Shown here piece after piece: positions 8,081 through 14,614 of a stretch of DNA of 14,614 nt. The first letter of the stretch is position 1. Each line of letters starts with the position of its first letter. The notes under the pieces were generated by a model, which was given only the letters and a program-made list of their open reading frames with translations, ran no database searches and had not been told where the DNA came from. Source of the DNA: Schaedlerella sp. (GTDB lineage: Bacteria > Bacillota > Clostridia > Lachnospirales > Lachnospiraceae); contig JAHHTO010000051.1 in NCBI GenBank assembly GCA_020024595.1, positions 1 through 14,614 on the forward strand. The letters are read 5' to 3'. Both the position numbers and the translations under genes were made by a program.

Positions 8081-8195
8081 ATTTTCCGCTCTACCTTTCC
8101 ATAAATATTTTAATAGTTCTCTCGTTGGATATATCCTATCAAAAAAACAAGGTAAGGCTATAGCAATTATCAAACTTATAATACAAAAAAATAAA
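8081..8195 (-). promoter_or_regulatory. Leader region of the transporter operon, with candidate regulator sites
   Basis: This 115-base AT-rich gap separates the sensor operon from the importer operon and is the only sizeable gap upstream of block 3. It contains a perfect 10-bp palindrome GGATATATCC (8127-8136), a perfect 8-bp palindrome GCTATAGC (8157-8164), and two direct copies of TATCAAA (8137-8143 and 8168-8174) whose starts are 31 bases apart, about three helical turns. YesN/AraC-type regulators often bind direct repeats on one face of the helix. No strong -35/-10 pair stands out; TTGTAT with an 18-base spacer to TATAGC is the best weak candidate. No terminator is seen here, so read-through from the upstream sensor genes is possible. 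Confidence 0.4.
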
Positions 8196-9476
8196 CTACC
8201 TCTCCTCTTGAAAGCGTTTCGCACTTTCATCTGCTCTGCGGACAAAGTCTTCTTCTGTCATCTGATCTTTTACAAGTTTTGGAATACATTCTCCAAGTGT
8301 TTCCTCTTGAAGTCCAGAATTCCATTTCACCTGATAATTCGGAACAATCTGAGGATTCCCTGTATATGCATCAATATAATCGTTCAACATCGGACTGTTT
8401 TCTTCCATTGTTCCTTCCAAAAAATCTTTTTTCTGCTTTTGATTAAATGCTGTTCGAAATTTCAAAAACTCAACGGCACCTTTTTTTACCTCTTCACTAT
8501 AACTAGACACAATTGCCCAACCAAACGTCTCTGGAGATGAAATTAATTTGTTTCCCGGAAAGGGAGCAAAACGTACCTTTTGTTGCATATCCTCTGGAAT
8601 CTGATCCAGCATCCAGTATCCATTTGGAACCATCGCAGCTTTCCCGGACACAAAATTCCTATAGGATACGTCAAAATCGGCATACATTGCATCCTCTGTC
8701 GTATACAAAAACAATTCCTTAAGTGTACTGGCAAGATGAAGTCCACAGTGATTCTGGTAACTGTCCGGATACAATTTCTCCATAAACTCTGCACCTTCCT
8801 GATCATCCGCCAGTTCTGCCGTGGCCAAAAGCATTGGCGCCCATGCAGTTCCTTCTGTATGAAGTGCAAGTGGTGTAATTCCATTCCTTTGCAACACGTC
8901 ACAACAGTCCCAGAACTCTTCCCAGGTATCTGGAAAATGCTCGATCCCTGCCTGCGCAAAGAGCTGCTCATTCCAGAATACTCCGGAACAGGAAAAAACT
9001 GCAGTACTAAGCGGGGATAAATAGATCCTTCCATCCGGTTCTGTACAGGCCTCAAGAACAGTCGGTTCAATCATTTGCTTCCATTCGGGATCCGAATTAA
9101 TATAGGGAGATAAATCCTCAATCCGTTGTTCCTTTACCAACAACTGATAAAAGGATGGAAGTAAACGAAGATCTGTGATAATTGCCGGTAGTTCATCTGT
9201 CACATTTAATCTCTTCAGATTTGTACGATATTCTTCTTCTGTTTGAAGTACCCACTGTACATCCATATGATAGATTCCTTCATACTTCTCATTGAATGCG
9301 AGTATCATGTCCTCCTCGTTCTTTTTTCCTGTTGTGGGATCAACTGTTAGGATCATCGGAATCTCTGTCACATGTTTCTTGACAATATTCTGATTATTTG
9401 TCTGTTTTGAACATCCGAGAACCCCAGACAAAGCCACGATACAAGTCATTCCAAAGAATATTTTTTTATAATTCAT
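8196..9476 (-). CDS. Solute-binding lipoprotein encoded with the sensor kinase
   Basis: This is a second family-1 extracellular solute-binding protein, 426 residues from ATG 9476. The N-terminus MNYKKIFFGMTCIVALSGVL is a signal peptide with a lipobox ending VLGC (C22). Motifs such as WEEFWDCCDVLQRNGITPLAL and FVSGKAAMVPNGYWML are typical of sugar-binding proteins. I chose 9476 over the upstream ATG at 9491 because AAAGGA lies 5 bases before it and the signal peptide then begins cleanly. The start lies inside the end of the kinase gene (11-base overlap), so it is translationally coupled to the kinase rather than to the permeases. It may feed the same importer, but its position suggests a ligand sensor that contacts the kinase. 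XylFII, which works with the LytS kinase in Clostridium beijerinckii, is a known example of that principle. The ligand is unknown. Confidence 0.9.
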   Translation of the reverse strand: MNYKKIFFGMTCIVALSGVLGCSKQTNNQNIVKKHVTEIPMILTVDPTTGKKNEEDMILAFNEKYEGIYHMDVQWVLQTEEEYRTNLKRLNVTDELPAIITDLRLLPSFYQLLVKEQRIEDLSPYINSDPEWKQMIEPTVLEACTEPDGRIYLSPLSTAVFSCSGVFWNEQLFAQAGIEHFPDTWEEFWDCCDVLQRNGITPLALHTEGTAWAPMLLATAELADDQEGAEFMEKLYPDSYQNHCGLHLASTLKELFLYTTEDAMYADFDVSYRNFVSGKAAMVPNGYWMLDQIPEDMQQKVRFAPFPGNKLISSPETFGWAIVSSYSEEVKKGAVEFLKFRTAFNQKQKKDFLEGTMEENSPMLNDYIDAYTGNPQIVPNYQVKWNSGLQEETLGECIPKLVKDQMTEEDFVRRADESAKRFQEER

Positions 9477-11241
9477 CGTTTTCCTTTCCATTCCCCGGCA
9501 GTTGGATCATACAAGTCGTCCCTTCCTGCCGTACTTCATAGACAAACCTGACACTGTCACCATATTTCAGTCGAAGTCTTGTTACAATATTTACAACTCC
9601 ATATCCCTGTTTCTTATCCGGAAATATATGTTTCAATTCCACAACAGGAACCTCTGCCAATGCATTTATTTTATCTGCCATCGACTGGTCCATCGGAGTT
9701 CCGTTATTATATACGAACAGCGTAAGTTTTCCTGATATTTCTTTTACTTCTATCTTTATGATCCCTCCAGTATACAAATCGGCAAATCCATACTTAACCG
9801 CATTTTCTACCAACGGCTGTAGAATCAATTTCAAAATCCATCTTTCCCTTTCCTCTACCTGACAGTCAATCTCGTATGAAAAGAGATTTTGGTTCCGAAT
9901 TTGCTGAATTTCCATATAACTTCTTACGTTTTCCAGTTCATCTGCAATGGTTACTATATCGCTGCCCTTGCTCAAGGATAATCTTAAATAGCTGGATAAA
10001 GCCTGAATCATTTTCATTGTTGTTTCTTCTCCGTTGATTCTTGCCAACATATAGATTGTATCCAGTGTATTGTATAAGAAATGTGGTTTGATTTGGTTAA
10101 TGAGCATATGAAGCTCACTGGTTCTCAGTTCTTTCTCCTGTTTCTTGATTTCCTCTAGAAGAATCTGTATATTTCCAAGCATCTCGTTATAAGAATTTCC
10201 GATTTTATCAAGTTCCGTATTCGTTTGTATATGAACGGTATGGGAGAAATCTTTTCCATCAAAACGTTCCATTTCTTCGCTGATCGTCTGAATCGGTCTC
10301 GTAAATATTTTTGACACATACAGACTGATTCCAACCGCAATCAAAATAACAACCAGATAAATTCCAAGCAGCACATAGAATATCTGGGTAAATCCTTGAC
10401 TCAAAACTTCATTGGGCACTAACGTAAAAATGATAAATCCACTTTCTTTTTGTCGATATGCCTGTAAGATGCCTCCCTGTAAGCGCTCTCTGACCGAAAT
10501 CATTCCCGCATCACTATTTTCTGATAATTTACTGATTTTTTTTCGATCCTGTGAACTTATAGAAAAATTTTCTGGCATATGTTGCATACAGAACTCTCCA
10601 CGATCATCTATGATCCCGACAGCTATATTTTCTATTTCTTTTTTCTCTTCCACTATACTTTGTAGAAATTTTTCGTCCATTTTAAAAAAAAGCATACCCG
10701 GAGGATGCAAGTACTCCATACTATGTACATTTCTTCCGATAAACAATGCTTTTTCTCCAGAACCAAACAAGCTGTCTTTCCGAAACAGCCATTCTGTTTT
10801 TGCATAATGATCCGATAGCAACTCATCCAATCCACTCTCTTTAAAATCTTCATAGGAAAGATCTGAATAGGACTTTGTATATACGTTCTCCTTATTATCT
10901 ACATAGCAGTATTCCAATACATGATCCAAATCGATATAGGCAAAATATTTGCTAAGTGCATTCTTCTCCACAGTCGCCATTTCCCTTGTCTGGAGACTCT
11001 TTTGAACATTTTCATCTATAATACATTTCGCAGTAATTTCTTCACTTTTTTTGTATAAACTGTCAAGCGAAATCCCCATTTTTTCCGTCATAAACTCATA
11101 CTTGTCCACTACCACATTCGCCATATTATTTCGAACATAAATCCAGACTCCAACACTTGATAACAGTAATGCCAGTACAAGCAATGCTACTGTATTACTT
11201 AGATATTTCTTTTGGATTCCTGATATCTTCCATCGCCTCAT
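9466..11241 (-). CDS. YesM/LytS-type sensor histidine kinase
   Basis: This is a membrane sensor kinase of 591 residues, the usual YesM size. It has a transmembrane segment at about 17-37, an extracytoplasmic sensing domain at about 40-285, a second membrane segment at about 287-309, a HAMP linker at about 308-362 and a coiled segment. The His_kinase domain follows, with the phospho-acceptor in INQIKPHFLYNTLDTI (H387). The GHKL ATPase domain has the N box LQPLVENAVKYG (474-485, key N480) and the glycine loop GYGVVNIVTRL (546-556). At the adenine-binding DNG position the sequence is VYNNGTPMD, with Asn in place of the usual Asp. The start codon overlaps the response-regulator stop as ATGA, and the stop overlaps the next lipoprotein start, so all three genes form one coupled unit. 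It should phosphorylate the adjacent regulator in response to an extracellular sugar or to the liganded lipoprotein. Confidence 0.94.
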   Translation of the reverse strand: MRRWKISGIQKKYLSNTVALLVLALLLSSVGVWIYVRNNMANVVVDKYEFMTEKMGISLDSLYKKSEEITAKCIIDENVQKSLQTREMATVEKNALSKYFAYIDLDHVLEYCYVDNKENVYTKSYSDLSYEDFKESGLDELLSDHYAKTEWLFRKDSLFGSGEKALFIGRNVHSMEYLHPPGMLFFKMDEKFLQSIVEEKKEIENIAVGIIDDRGEFCMQHMPENFSISSQDRKKISKLSENSDAGMISVRERLQGGILQAYRQKESGFIIFTLVPNEVLSQGFTQIFYVLLGIYLVVILIAVGISLYVSKIFTRPIQTISEEMERFDGKDFSHTVHIQTNTELDKIGNSYNEMLGNIQILLEEIKKQEKELRTSELHMLINQIKPHFLYNTLDTIYMLARINGEETTMKMIQALSSYLRLSLSKGSDIVTIADELENVRSYMEIQQIRNQNLFSYEIDCQVEERERWILKLILQPLVENAVKYGFADLYTGGIIKIEVKEISGKLTLFVYNNGTPMDQSMADKINALAEVPVVELKHIFPDKKQGYGVVNIVTRLRLKYGDSVRFVYEVRQEGTTCMIQLPGNGKENDEL

Positions 11242-12827
11242 ACATCATATTCCTTTTTATACTCACTAGGCAGCTTCCCTGTATATTCTTTAAACAAATG
11301 CGAAAAATACGACGGATTACTGATTCCAACCTGCTCACAAATTGCACCTATGCTGATCTTTCCATCTTCCAGCAAATTTTTAGCTCTCTCCATTCTACGT
11401 TTCATAAGATACTTTTTGAATGTCATATGAAATGTATTTTTAAATACACGTCCAAAGTAGACTGAATTTAAATACACATGATTTGCCACAGATACGATGG
11501 ATAACTGTTCTTCGTTTAAATGCTCTTCTATATATGCTACAGCTTCTGACATATATTCCCTGAAATATTTTGCTTCACTTCCATCTCCTTTTTCTTTTCG
11601 TTTTTCAATTGCACCACATAAGATTTTATAACACACATCAACTGCTTTTGCTGCACTAAGTTTTAGCAGATTCGAGTAATAGTTCTGAAACTGCTCTCTT
11701 AGTTCTTCTGTCATACCATATGAATCCTTCAACATAAACTCTACTTTTAGCATAACCTTGTGGATATACTGCAGCTGCTGCTCTTCTTCATCTGGGAGTC
11801 CATAGATAAACTGTATAAACGCCTCTTTGAGTTCCTTCGCATCATTTCTTCTAATTGCATTCACAACGAAAAGCTCGCCATCCTCCGAATGTGTCCTATC
11901 TGTCTGTTCAACTATTCCCTCCGGTATTTTGAATGCACTGGTGCCCGACATACGTGCCAGTTCAAACAGGTTCTTTGCCTCTTCGTAACTCTTCTTTATC
12001 CCCATAATTCCTTTATAAGGTTTCCCGATCGCAGCAACCACCGGACATTCATTTTCCTTCATCTTTTCAAAAATTTGTTTTATTTTACTTACAGACACCG
12101 TATCTTTTGTCTTTACAATAAATGCACATGCACCATCTTCACTTTCAAGAGTCCAATAAAAAAAAAGCTCTCCAATATGATTTCTTAACGACTGCAGCAT
12201 CGCCCCCCGCGTCGCATCATACTCAAGTGAATTCGTGATTTTATAAGCCAGATCAATATCTGCATAAACGGCAATAAATTTGTCATTCTTCCCCAAACCC
12301 GTATCCAACGTCTCAAACACTCTCTCTACTTTTTCAGCGGAAAGCCGATTTTGCAGATATTTCTGAAGAACTGTCTGAAGAAAACTATCGGAATCTTTTA
12401 TCAGAAGATTTTCCCAGTTTTCATACTTCTCTTCATTCTTAATTTGTTCTATGCACAGTTCGTATGCTCCACGCATGGTTTCCAACAGTTCATCATCTTT
12501 GATTGGTTTCAATAAATAAGCAAAAGCACCCAAATCGCACGCCTGTTTTGCATATTCAAAATCTCGATATGCACTAAGGACAATAAACAGGCAATCCATC
12601 TCCTCTTTTTCAATCTCTTCCATGACCATAAGTCCTGAAATTTTTTTCATTCTGATATCTGTCAGAACTACATGCGGATGTGTATCCTTTATTACTTGAA
12701 TAGCTTCTTCTCCATCCTTTGCACTTCCTACAACCTCAAAGCCCATATCTTTCCAGTTATACGTTCTAAGAAGTCCTTCCAGCAGAATGGGTTCATCATC
12801 TACAATAACCAATTTTAATAAGTTCAT
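11238..12827 (-). CDS. YesN-type response regulator with AraC-family DNA-binding domain
   Basis: This is the transcriptional partner of the downstream kinase, 529 residues. The N-terminal receiver domain (about 4-120) has the acidic pair in VIVDDEP, the phospho-acceptor in LTDIRM (D57), the Ser in VLSAYRD (S85) and the Lys in LLKPIKD (K107). A long middle region (about 125-420) is typical of YesN proteins and may include a degenerate cyclase-like fold around FIAVYADID. The C-terminal AraC-type double helix-turn-helix spans about 430-529, with LSIVSVANHVYLNSVYFGR in the first motif and IGAICEQVGISNPSYFSHLF in the second. I start at ATG 12827 because AAGGA lies 9 bases upstream; earlier in-frame starts (12836, 12848, 12851) crowd that site or fall in the palindrome. 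It overlaps the kinase start by 4 bases. Likely targets are the fucosidase and/or the importer operon, but this is inferred. Confidence 0.94.
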   Translation of the reverse strand: MNLLKLVIVDDEPILLEGLLRTYNWKDMGFEVVGSAKDGEEAIQVIKDTHPHVVLTDIRMKKISGLMVMEEIEKEEMDCLFIVLSAYRDFEYAKQACDLGAFAYLLKPIKDDELLETMRGAYELCIEQIKNEEKYENWENLLIKDSDSFLQTVLQKYLQNRLSAEKVERVFETLDTGLGKNDKFIAVYADIDLAYKITNSLEYDATRGAMLQSLRNHIGELFFYWTLESEDGACAFIVKTKDTVSVSKIKQIFEKMKENECPVVAAIGKPYKGIMGIKKSYEEAKNLFELARMSGTSAFKIPEGIVEQTDRTHSEDGELFVVNAIRRNDAKELKEAFIQFIYGLPDEEEQQLQYIHKVMLKVEFMLKDSYGMTEELREQFQNYYSNLLKLSAAKAVDVCYKILCGAIEKRKEKGDGSEAKYFREYMSEAVAYIEEHLNEEQLSIVSVANHVYLNSVYFGRVFKNTFHMTFKKYLMKRRMERAKNLLEDGKISIGAICEQVGISNPSYFSHLFKEYTGKLPSEYKKEYDV

Positions 12828-12846
12828 ATCCCTCATTCCTTTAAAC

Positions 12847-12894
12847 ATCAATGTGGTAAGATCGACTCTATTGAGTCTATCTTACCACATTGAT
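12847..12894. repeat. 48-bp near-perfect palindrome between the fucosidase and regulator genes
   Basis: The 16-base arm ATCAATGTGGTAAGAT (12847-12862) is the exact reverse complement of 12879-12894. Inside, after one C/T mismatch, GACTC (12864-12868) pairs with GAGTC (12873-12877) around a TATT loop. As RNA this would be a very stable hairpin of 21 base pairs. On the minus strand only GTTT follows, so it is a poor classical terminator for the fucosidase transcript, though it could stabilise or process its 3' end. It also carries the sequence TGGTAAGAT facing both ways. Possible roles are a terminator-like structure, an operator, or a copy of a dispersed palindromic repeat. Confidence 0.85.
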
Positions 12895-12907
12895 ACATGA
12901 AAGTCAC
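12879..12907 (-). promoter_or_regulatory. Candidate extended -10 promoter of the sensor operon
   Basis: Read on the minus strand, GTGACT (+ strand 12902-12907) lies 17 bases before TAAGAT (12879-12884), which is preceded by TGG, giving an extended -10 of the TGnTAnnAT form. Both boxes match 4 of 6 consensus bases. If real, transcription would start inside the palindrome about 45 bases before the response-regulator start codon, so a protein bound to the palindrome would block it. A second short palindrome, ACTGATCAGT (12930-12939), lies just upstream. Position and spacing fit, but the boxes are not strong. Confidence 0.35.
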
Positions 12908-12947
12908 TCACTCATTATTTTTAGGAAGCACTGATCAGTCATCCTCA

Positions 12948-14231
12948 CTATCCACGGATCGGATCAAAAATCGGAGCCTCTTCCTTCAATTCCAGACAAA
13001 CGCAATATGTCTTTGCATCATGCAATTCTTCCGGTATATCCACAATCACCACAGCATCCCCTTCACAACTTTCATCGCAGACATATTTTAACTTCTGACC
13101 GTTGCTCAACAAGTACGCATCTTTCACCTCATTTGAACAGTTTAAAATTTCCAGTTTCTTTCTTGGTTCAAACACATGCACATATAATTTATGATCTCTA
13201 CATGTAAATTCAGCCCAGTCAATTTCATAAGGATAGCTCGGAGCTTTTCTTGTTCCATAAATGCTCTCCCCATTCTCTCTCATGTAGTTTCCAACTTCTC
13301 CTAAAATATCAAGACTCTCCTGTGGAACAGATCCATCTGCACGCGGTCCTATATTCAGAAGATAGTTTCCGCCTCTGCTCGCAATCTTCACAAGAATCTT
13401 AATAATTTCTTCCGGGGTCTTCCAACTCTGATCAAATTTACTATATCCCCAAGTATCATTTAAGGTAGCCGGAACTTCCCAATCTCCTTCTAGCGGAAGT
13501 CTTGGCATATAGTTATCACCAATTGTCATATAATCTCCCAGCTGATTTCCAATTCTTCCACTGATCAGACAGTTTGGCTGAAGTTCTTTGACTACATCCA
13601 CACACTGTTGGCTTTGCTCTTTTGTCATATCCATCGGTGTATCAAACCAAATCAGACAGATTTCCCCGTAATTTGTCAACAACTCTCTCAACTGTGGAAT
13701 CACTTTATGATCCACATAGCTCTGAAAATCTTTTGACTGATTATCTGTTTCCTTTCCACCATTTGCTTTGGATACAAATCCATTCGGATCATGCCAATCC
13801 TGTGACTGTGAATAATACAGCCCAAATTTCATATCGTACTTTTTACACGCATCTGCAAGTTCTTTAACAATATCCCTGTGGCAAGCTGTCGCATCAACTG
13901 TATTATATTTGCTGTTCTCTGAATGATACATTGCAAAACCTTCATGATGTTTTGCTGTAAAAACTATATACTTCATTCCCCATTCTTCTTTTGCCATTTT
14001 CACCAGTGCATCTGCATCAAATTGATCTGGATTAAATTCATCTGTTAGTTTTTCGTATTCTTCTACTGGAATGTCCAAAGAATTCATAATCCATTCCGAA
14101 ATATGCTTTGTCTGTTTTCCCTTATATTCGCCTGCTAAAATTGAATATAATCCCCAGTGGATAAAAAGACCGTATTTTGCATCCTTAAACCACTCCTGTT
14201 TTGTATCTGGAATTCTATCTATCATTGCCAT
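12948..14231 (-). CDS. Alpha-L-fucosidase (GH29), cytoplasmic
   Basis: This retaining glycosidase removes alpha-linked L-fucose from glycans. The product has 427 residues: the GH29 catalytic barrel followed by a short beta-rich C-terminal domain, without added carbohydrate-binding modules. Family landmarks are FIHWGLYS (23-30), KHHEGFAMY (94-102), GLYYSQSQDWH (137-147), IWFDTPMD (194-201) with the predicted nucleophile D197, GDWEVPATLNDTWGY (249-263), where E252 is a candidate acid/base, and GGNYLLNIGPRADG (287-300). There is no signal peptide, so it should act inside the cell on imported fucosylated oligosaccharides. The ATG at 14231 is supported by AAGGAG about 8 bases upstream. It follows the truncated upstream gene by only 13 bases, so the two probably share a transcript. 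Whether it belongs to the regulon of the two-component system next to it is unknown. Confidence 0.95.
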   Translation of the reverse strand: MAMIDRIPDTKQEWFKDAKYGLFIHWGLYSILAGEYKGKQTKHISEWIMNSLDIPVEEYEKLTDEFNPDQFDADALVKMAKEEWGMKYIVFTAKHHEGFAMYHSENSKYNTVDATACHRDIVKELADACKKYDMKFGLYYSQSQDWHDPNGFVSKANGGKETDNQSKDFQSYVDHKVIPQLRELLTNYGEICLIWFDTPMDMTKEQSQQCVDVVKELQPNCLISGRIGNQLGDYMTIGDNYMPRLPLEGDWEVPATLNDTWGYSKFDQSWKTPEEIIKILVKIASRGGNYLLNIGPRADGSVPQESLDILGEVGNYMRENGESIYGTRKAPSYPYEIDWAEFTCRDHKLYVHVFEPRKKLEILNCSNEVKDAYLLSNGQKLKYVCDESCEGDAVVIVDIPEELHDAKTYCVCLELKEEAPIFDPIRG

Positions 14232-14244
14232 TTTTTTCTTCTCC

Positions 14245-14614
14245 TTATTTTAAATTTTTTAGAATACGTAGCAGCATATCACCCGTCCCCACATTGTATC
14301 CACTAGTCGAATAGATTCCATTCTGCTCTTCATCTACGACCAGGATCAATGGGAGTTTATCTGGATCTCCATACATTCTTCTTGCTAATACATTTACATT
14401 TTCGTGATTACTGTCATAATATACATGAAGATTCGGAAGTGCCTTTTCCGTTTTTTCAAAAGTAGGATCGTTTACATCCGATGGATTTTGTAAGATCACG
14501 TTGATTGTATTATGAAAAGCTGCGAACTCTTCTTTCCTCTCTCGCATTTCGTTAAAAATATGTTCCGTAGGTTCTTTTCCTACCTCCGCCCAGATCAATA
14601 ACTGCATGCCATAT
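14245..14614 (-). CDS. C-terminal fragment of a probable thioredoxin-fold protein (cut by the window edge)
   Basis: The reading frame runs off the right edge; about 122 residues are visible. An internal Met at 14607 is probably not the start, because the frame stays open to the edge and I see no ribosome binding site in the few bases available. The visible part begins MQLLIWAEVGKEPTEHIFNE and ends with KLPLILVVDEEQNGIYSTSG, then YNVGTGDMLLRIL. The pattern of a beta strand, a helix, a Pro before a beta hairpin, and a final helix resembles the end of a thioredoxin-like domain, although no CxxC pair is visible. From memory, similar endings occur in large Firmicutes proteins with a transglutaminase-like domain, so that is my best guess for the whole protein. 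The stop lies 13 bases before the fucosidase start and overlaps its ribosome binding site (TAAGGAG), indicating one operon. Confidence 0.55.
   Translation of the reverse strand, partial: YGMQLLIWAEVGKEPTEHIFNEMRERKEEFAAFHNTINVILQNPSDVNDPTFEKTEKALPNLHVYYDSNHENVNVLARRMYGDPDKLPLILVVDEEQNGIYSTSGYNVGTGDMLLRILKNLK

Noticed and set aside
8209..8222. A cre-like sequence (TGAAAGCGTTTCGC) that could be a CcpA site
   Set aside because: It lies in the last codons of the sensor lipoprotein gene and departs from the cre consensus at the last three positions. The dyad is off-centre by one base, so it is most likely just coding sequence.
8081..8245. N-terminal extension of the importer lipoprotein (start at 8245)
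   Set aside because: It would overlap the preceding gene by 50 bases and place 55 residues ahead of a complete lipoprotein signal peptide. The start at 8080 fits the lipobox position.
8543..9070. Long open frames on both strands inside the sensor lipoprotein gene
   Set aside because: They have no plausible ribosome binding site or recognisable domain, and they lie wholly within a gene with clear family features. They are frame shadows.
12930..12939. Perfect palindrome ACTGATCAGT just after the fucosidase stop
   Set aside because: Ten bases is short, it has no U-tract and no second copy was seen. It could belong to the sensor promoter region, but I cannot support a separate function.

Overview
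The window looks like a chromosomal carbohydrate-use region from a low-GC Gram-positive gut anaerobe, most likely a Lachnospiraceae member. The reasons are AT-rich DNA, strong AGGAGG-type ribosome binding sites, lipoprotein solute-binding proteins, YesM/YesN-type two-component genes, a CUT1 sugar ABC transporter without its own ATPase, and a cytoplasmic GH29 fucosidase. This placement rests on gene content; no taxonomic marker is present.

Layout. A LacI-family repressor gene (85-1122) is the only gene on the + strand. It converges on a long series of minus-strand genes, with a terminator hairpin in between. In transcription order (right to left), the minus-strand genes form three blocks. Block 1 is the truncated C-terminal end of a protein with a probable thioredoxin-like fold, followed closely by an alpha-L-fucosidase. 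Block 2 is a YesN-type response regulator, a YesM-type histidine kinase and a lipoprotein solute-binding protein, joined by start/stop overlaps. Block 3 is a second lipoprotein solute-binding protein, two permeases, an alpha-glucan phosphorylase and 4-alpha-glucanotransferase (malQ).

How it may work together. Block 3 is a self-consistent alpha-glucan module. The lipoprotein and the two permeases import a malto-oligosaccharide, powered by an ATPase encoded elsewhere. MalQ reshuffles the chains and the phosphorylase releases glucose-1-phosphate. A strong intrinsic terminator between the binding-protein gene and the permeases probably makes the binding protein more abundant than the membrane parts. 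The LacI-type protein is the obvious local repressor, and a near-perfect inverted repeat overlaps its own promoter. Block 2 places a binding lipoprotein in the same translationally coupled unit as a sensor kinase, which suggests a three-component sugar sensor. The fucosidase has no signal peptide, so it would act on imported fucosylated sugars. Whether the two-component system controls block 1, block 3 or both cannot be decided from the sequence.

No mobile element, CRISPR array, tRNA or rRNA was seen, and no gap between genes exceeds 300 bases. The most unusual non-coding feature is a 48-bp near-perfect palindrome between the fucosidase and response-regulator genes. It is also where an extended -10 promoter for the sensor operon would fall. 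I found no wholly new enzymatic system; the best candidates for something undescribed are the sensor arrangement and that palindrome.
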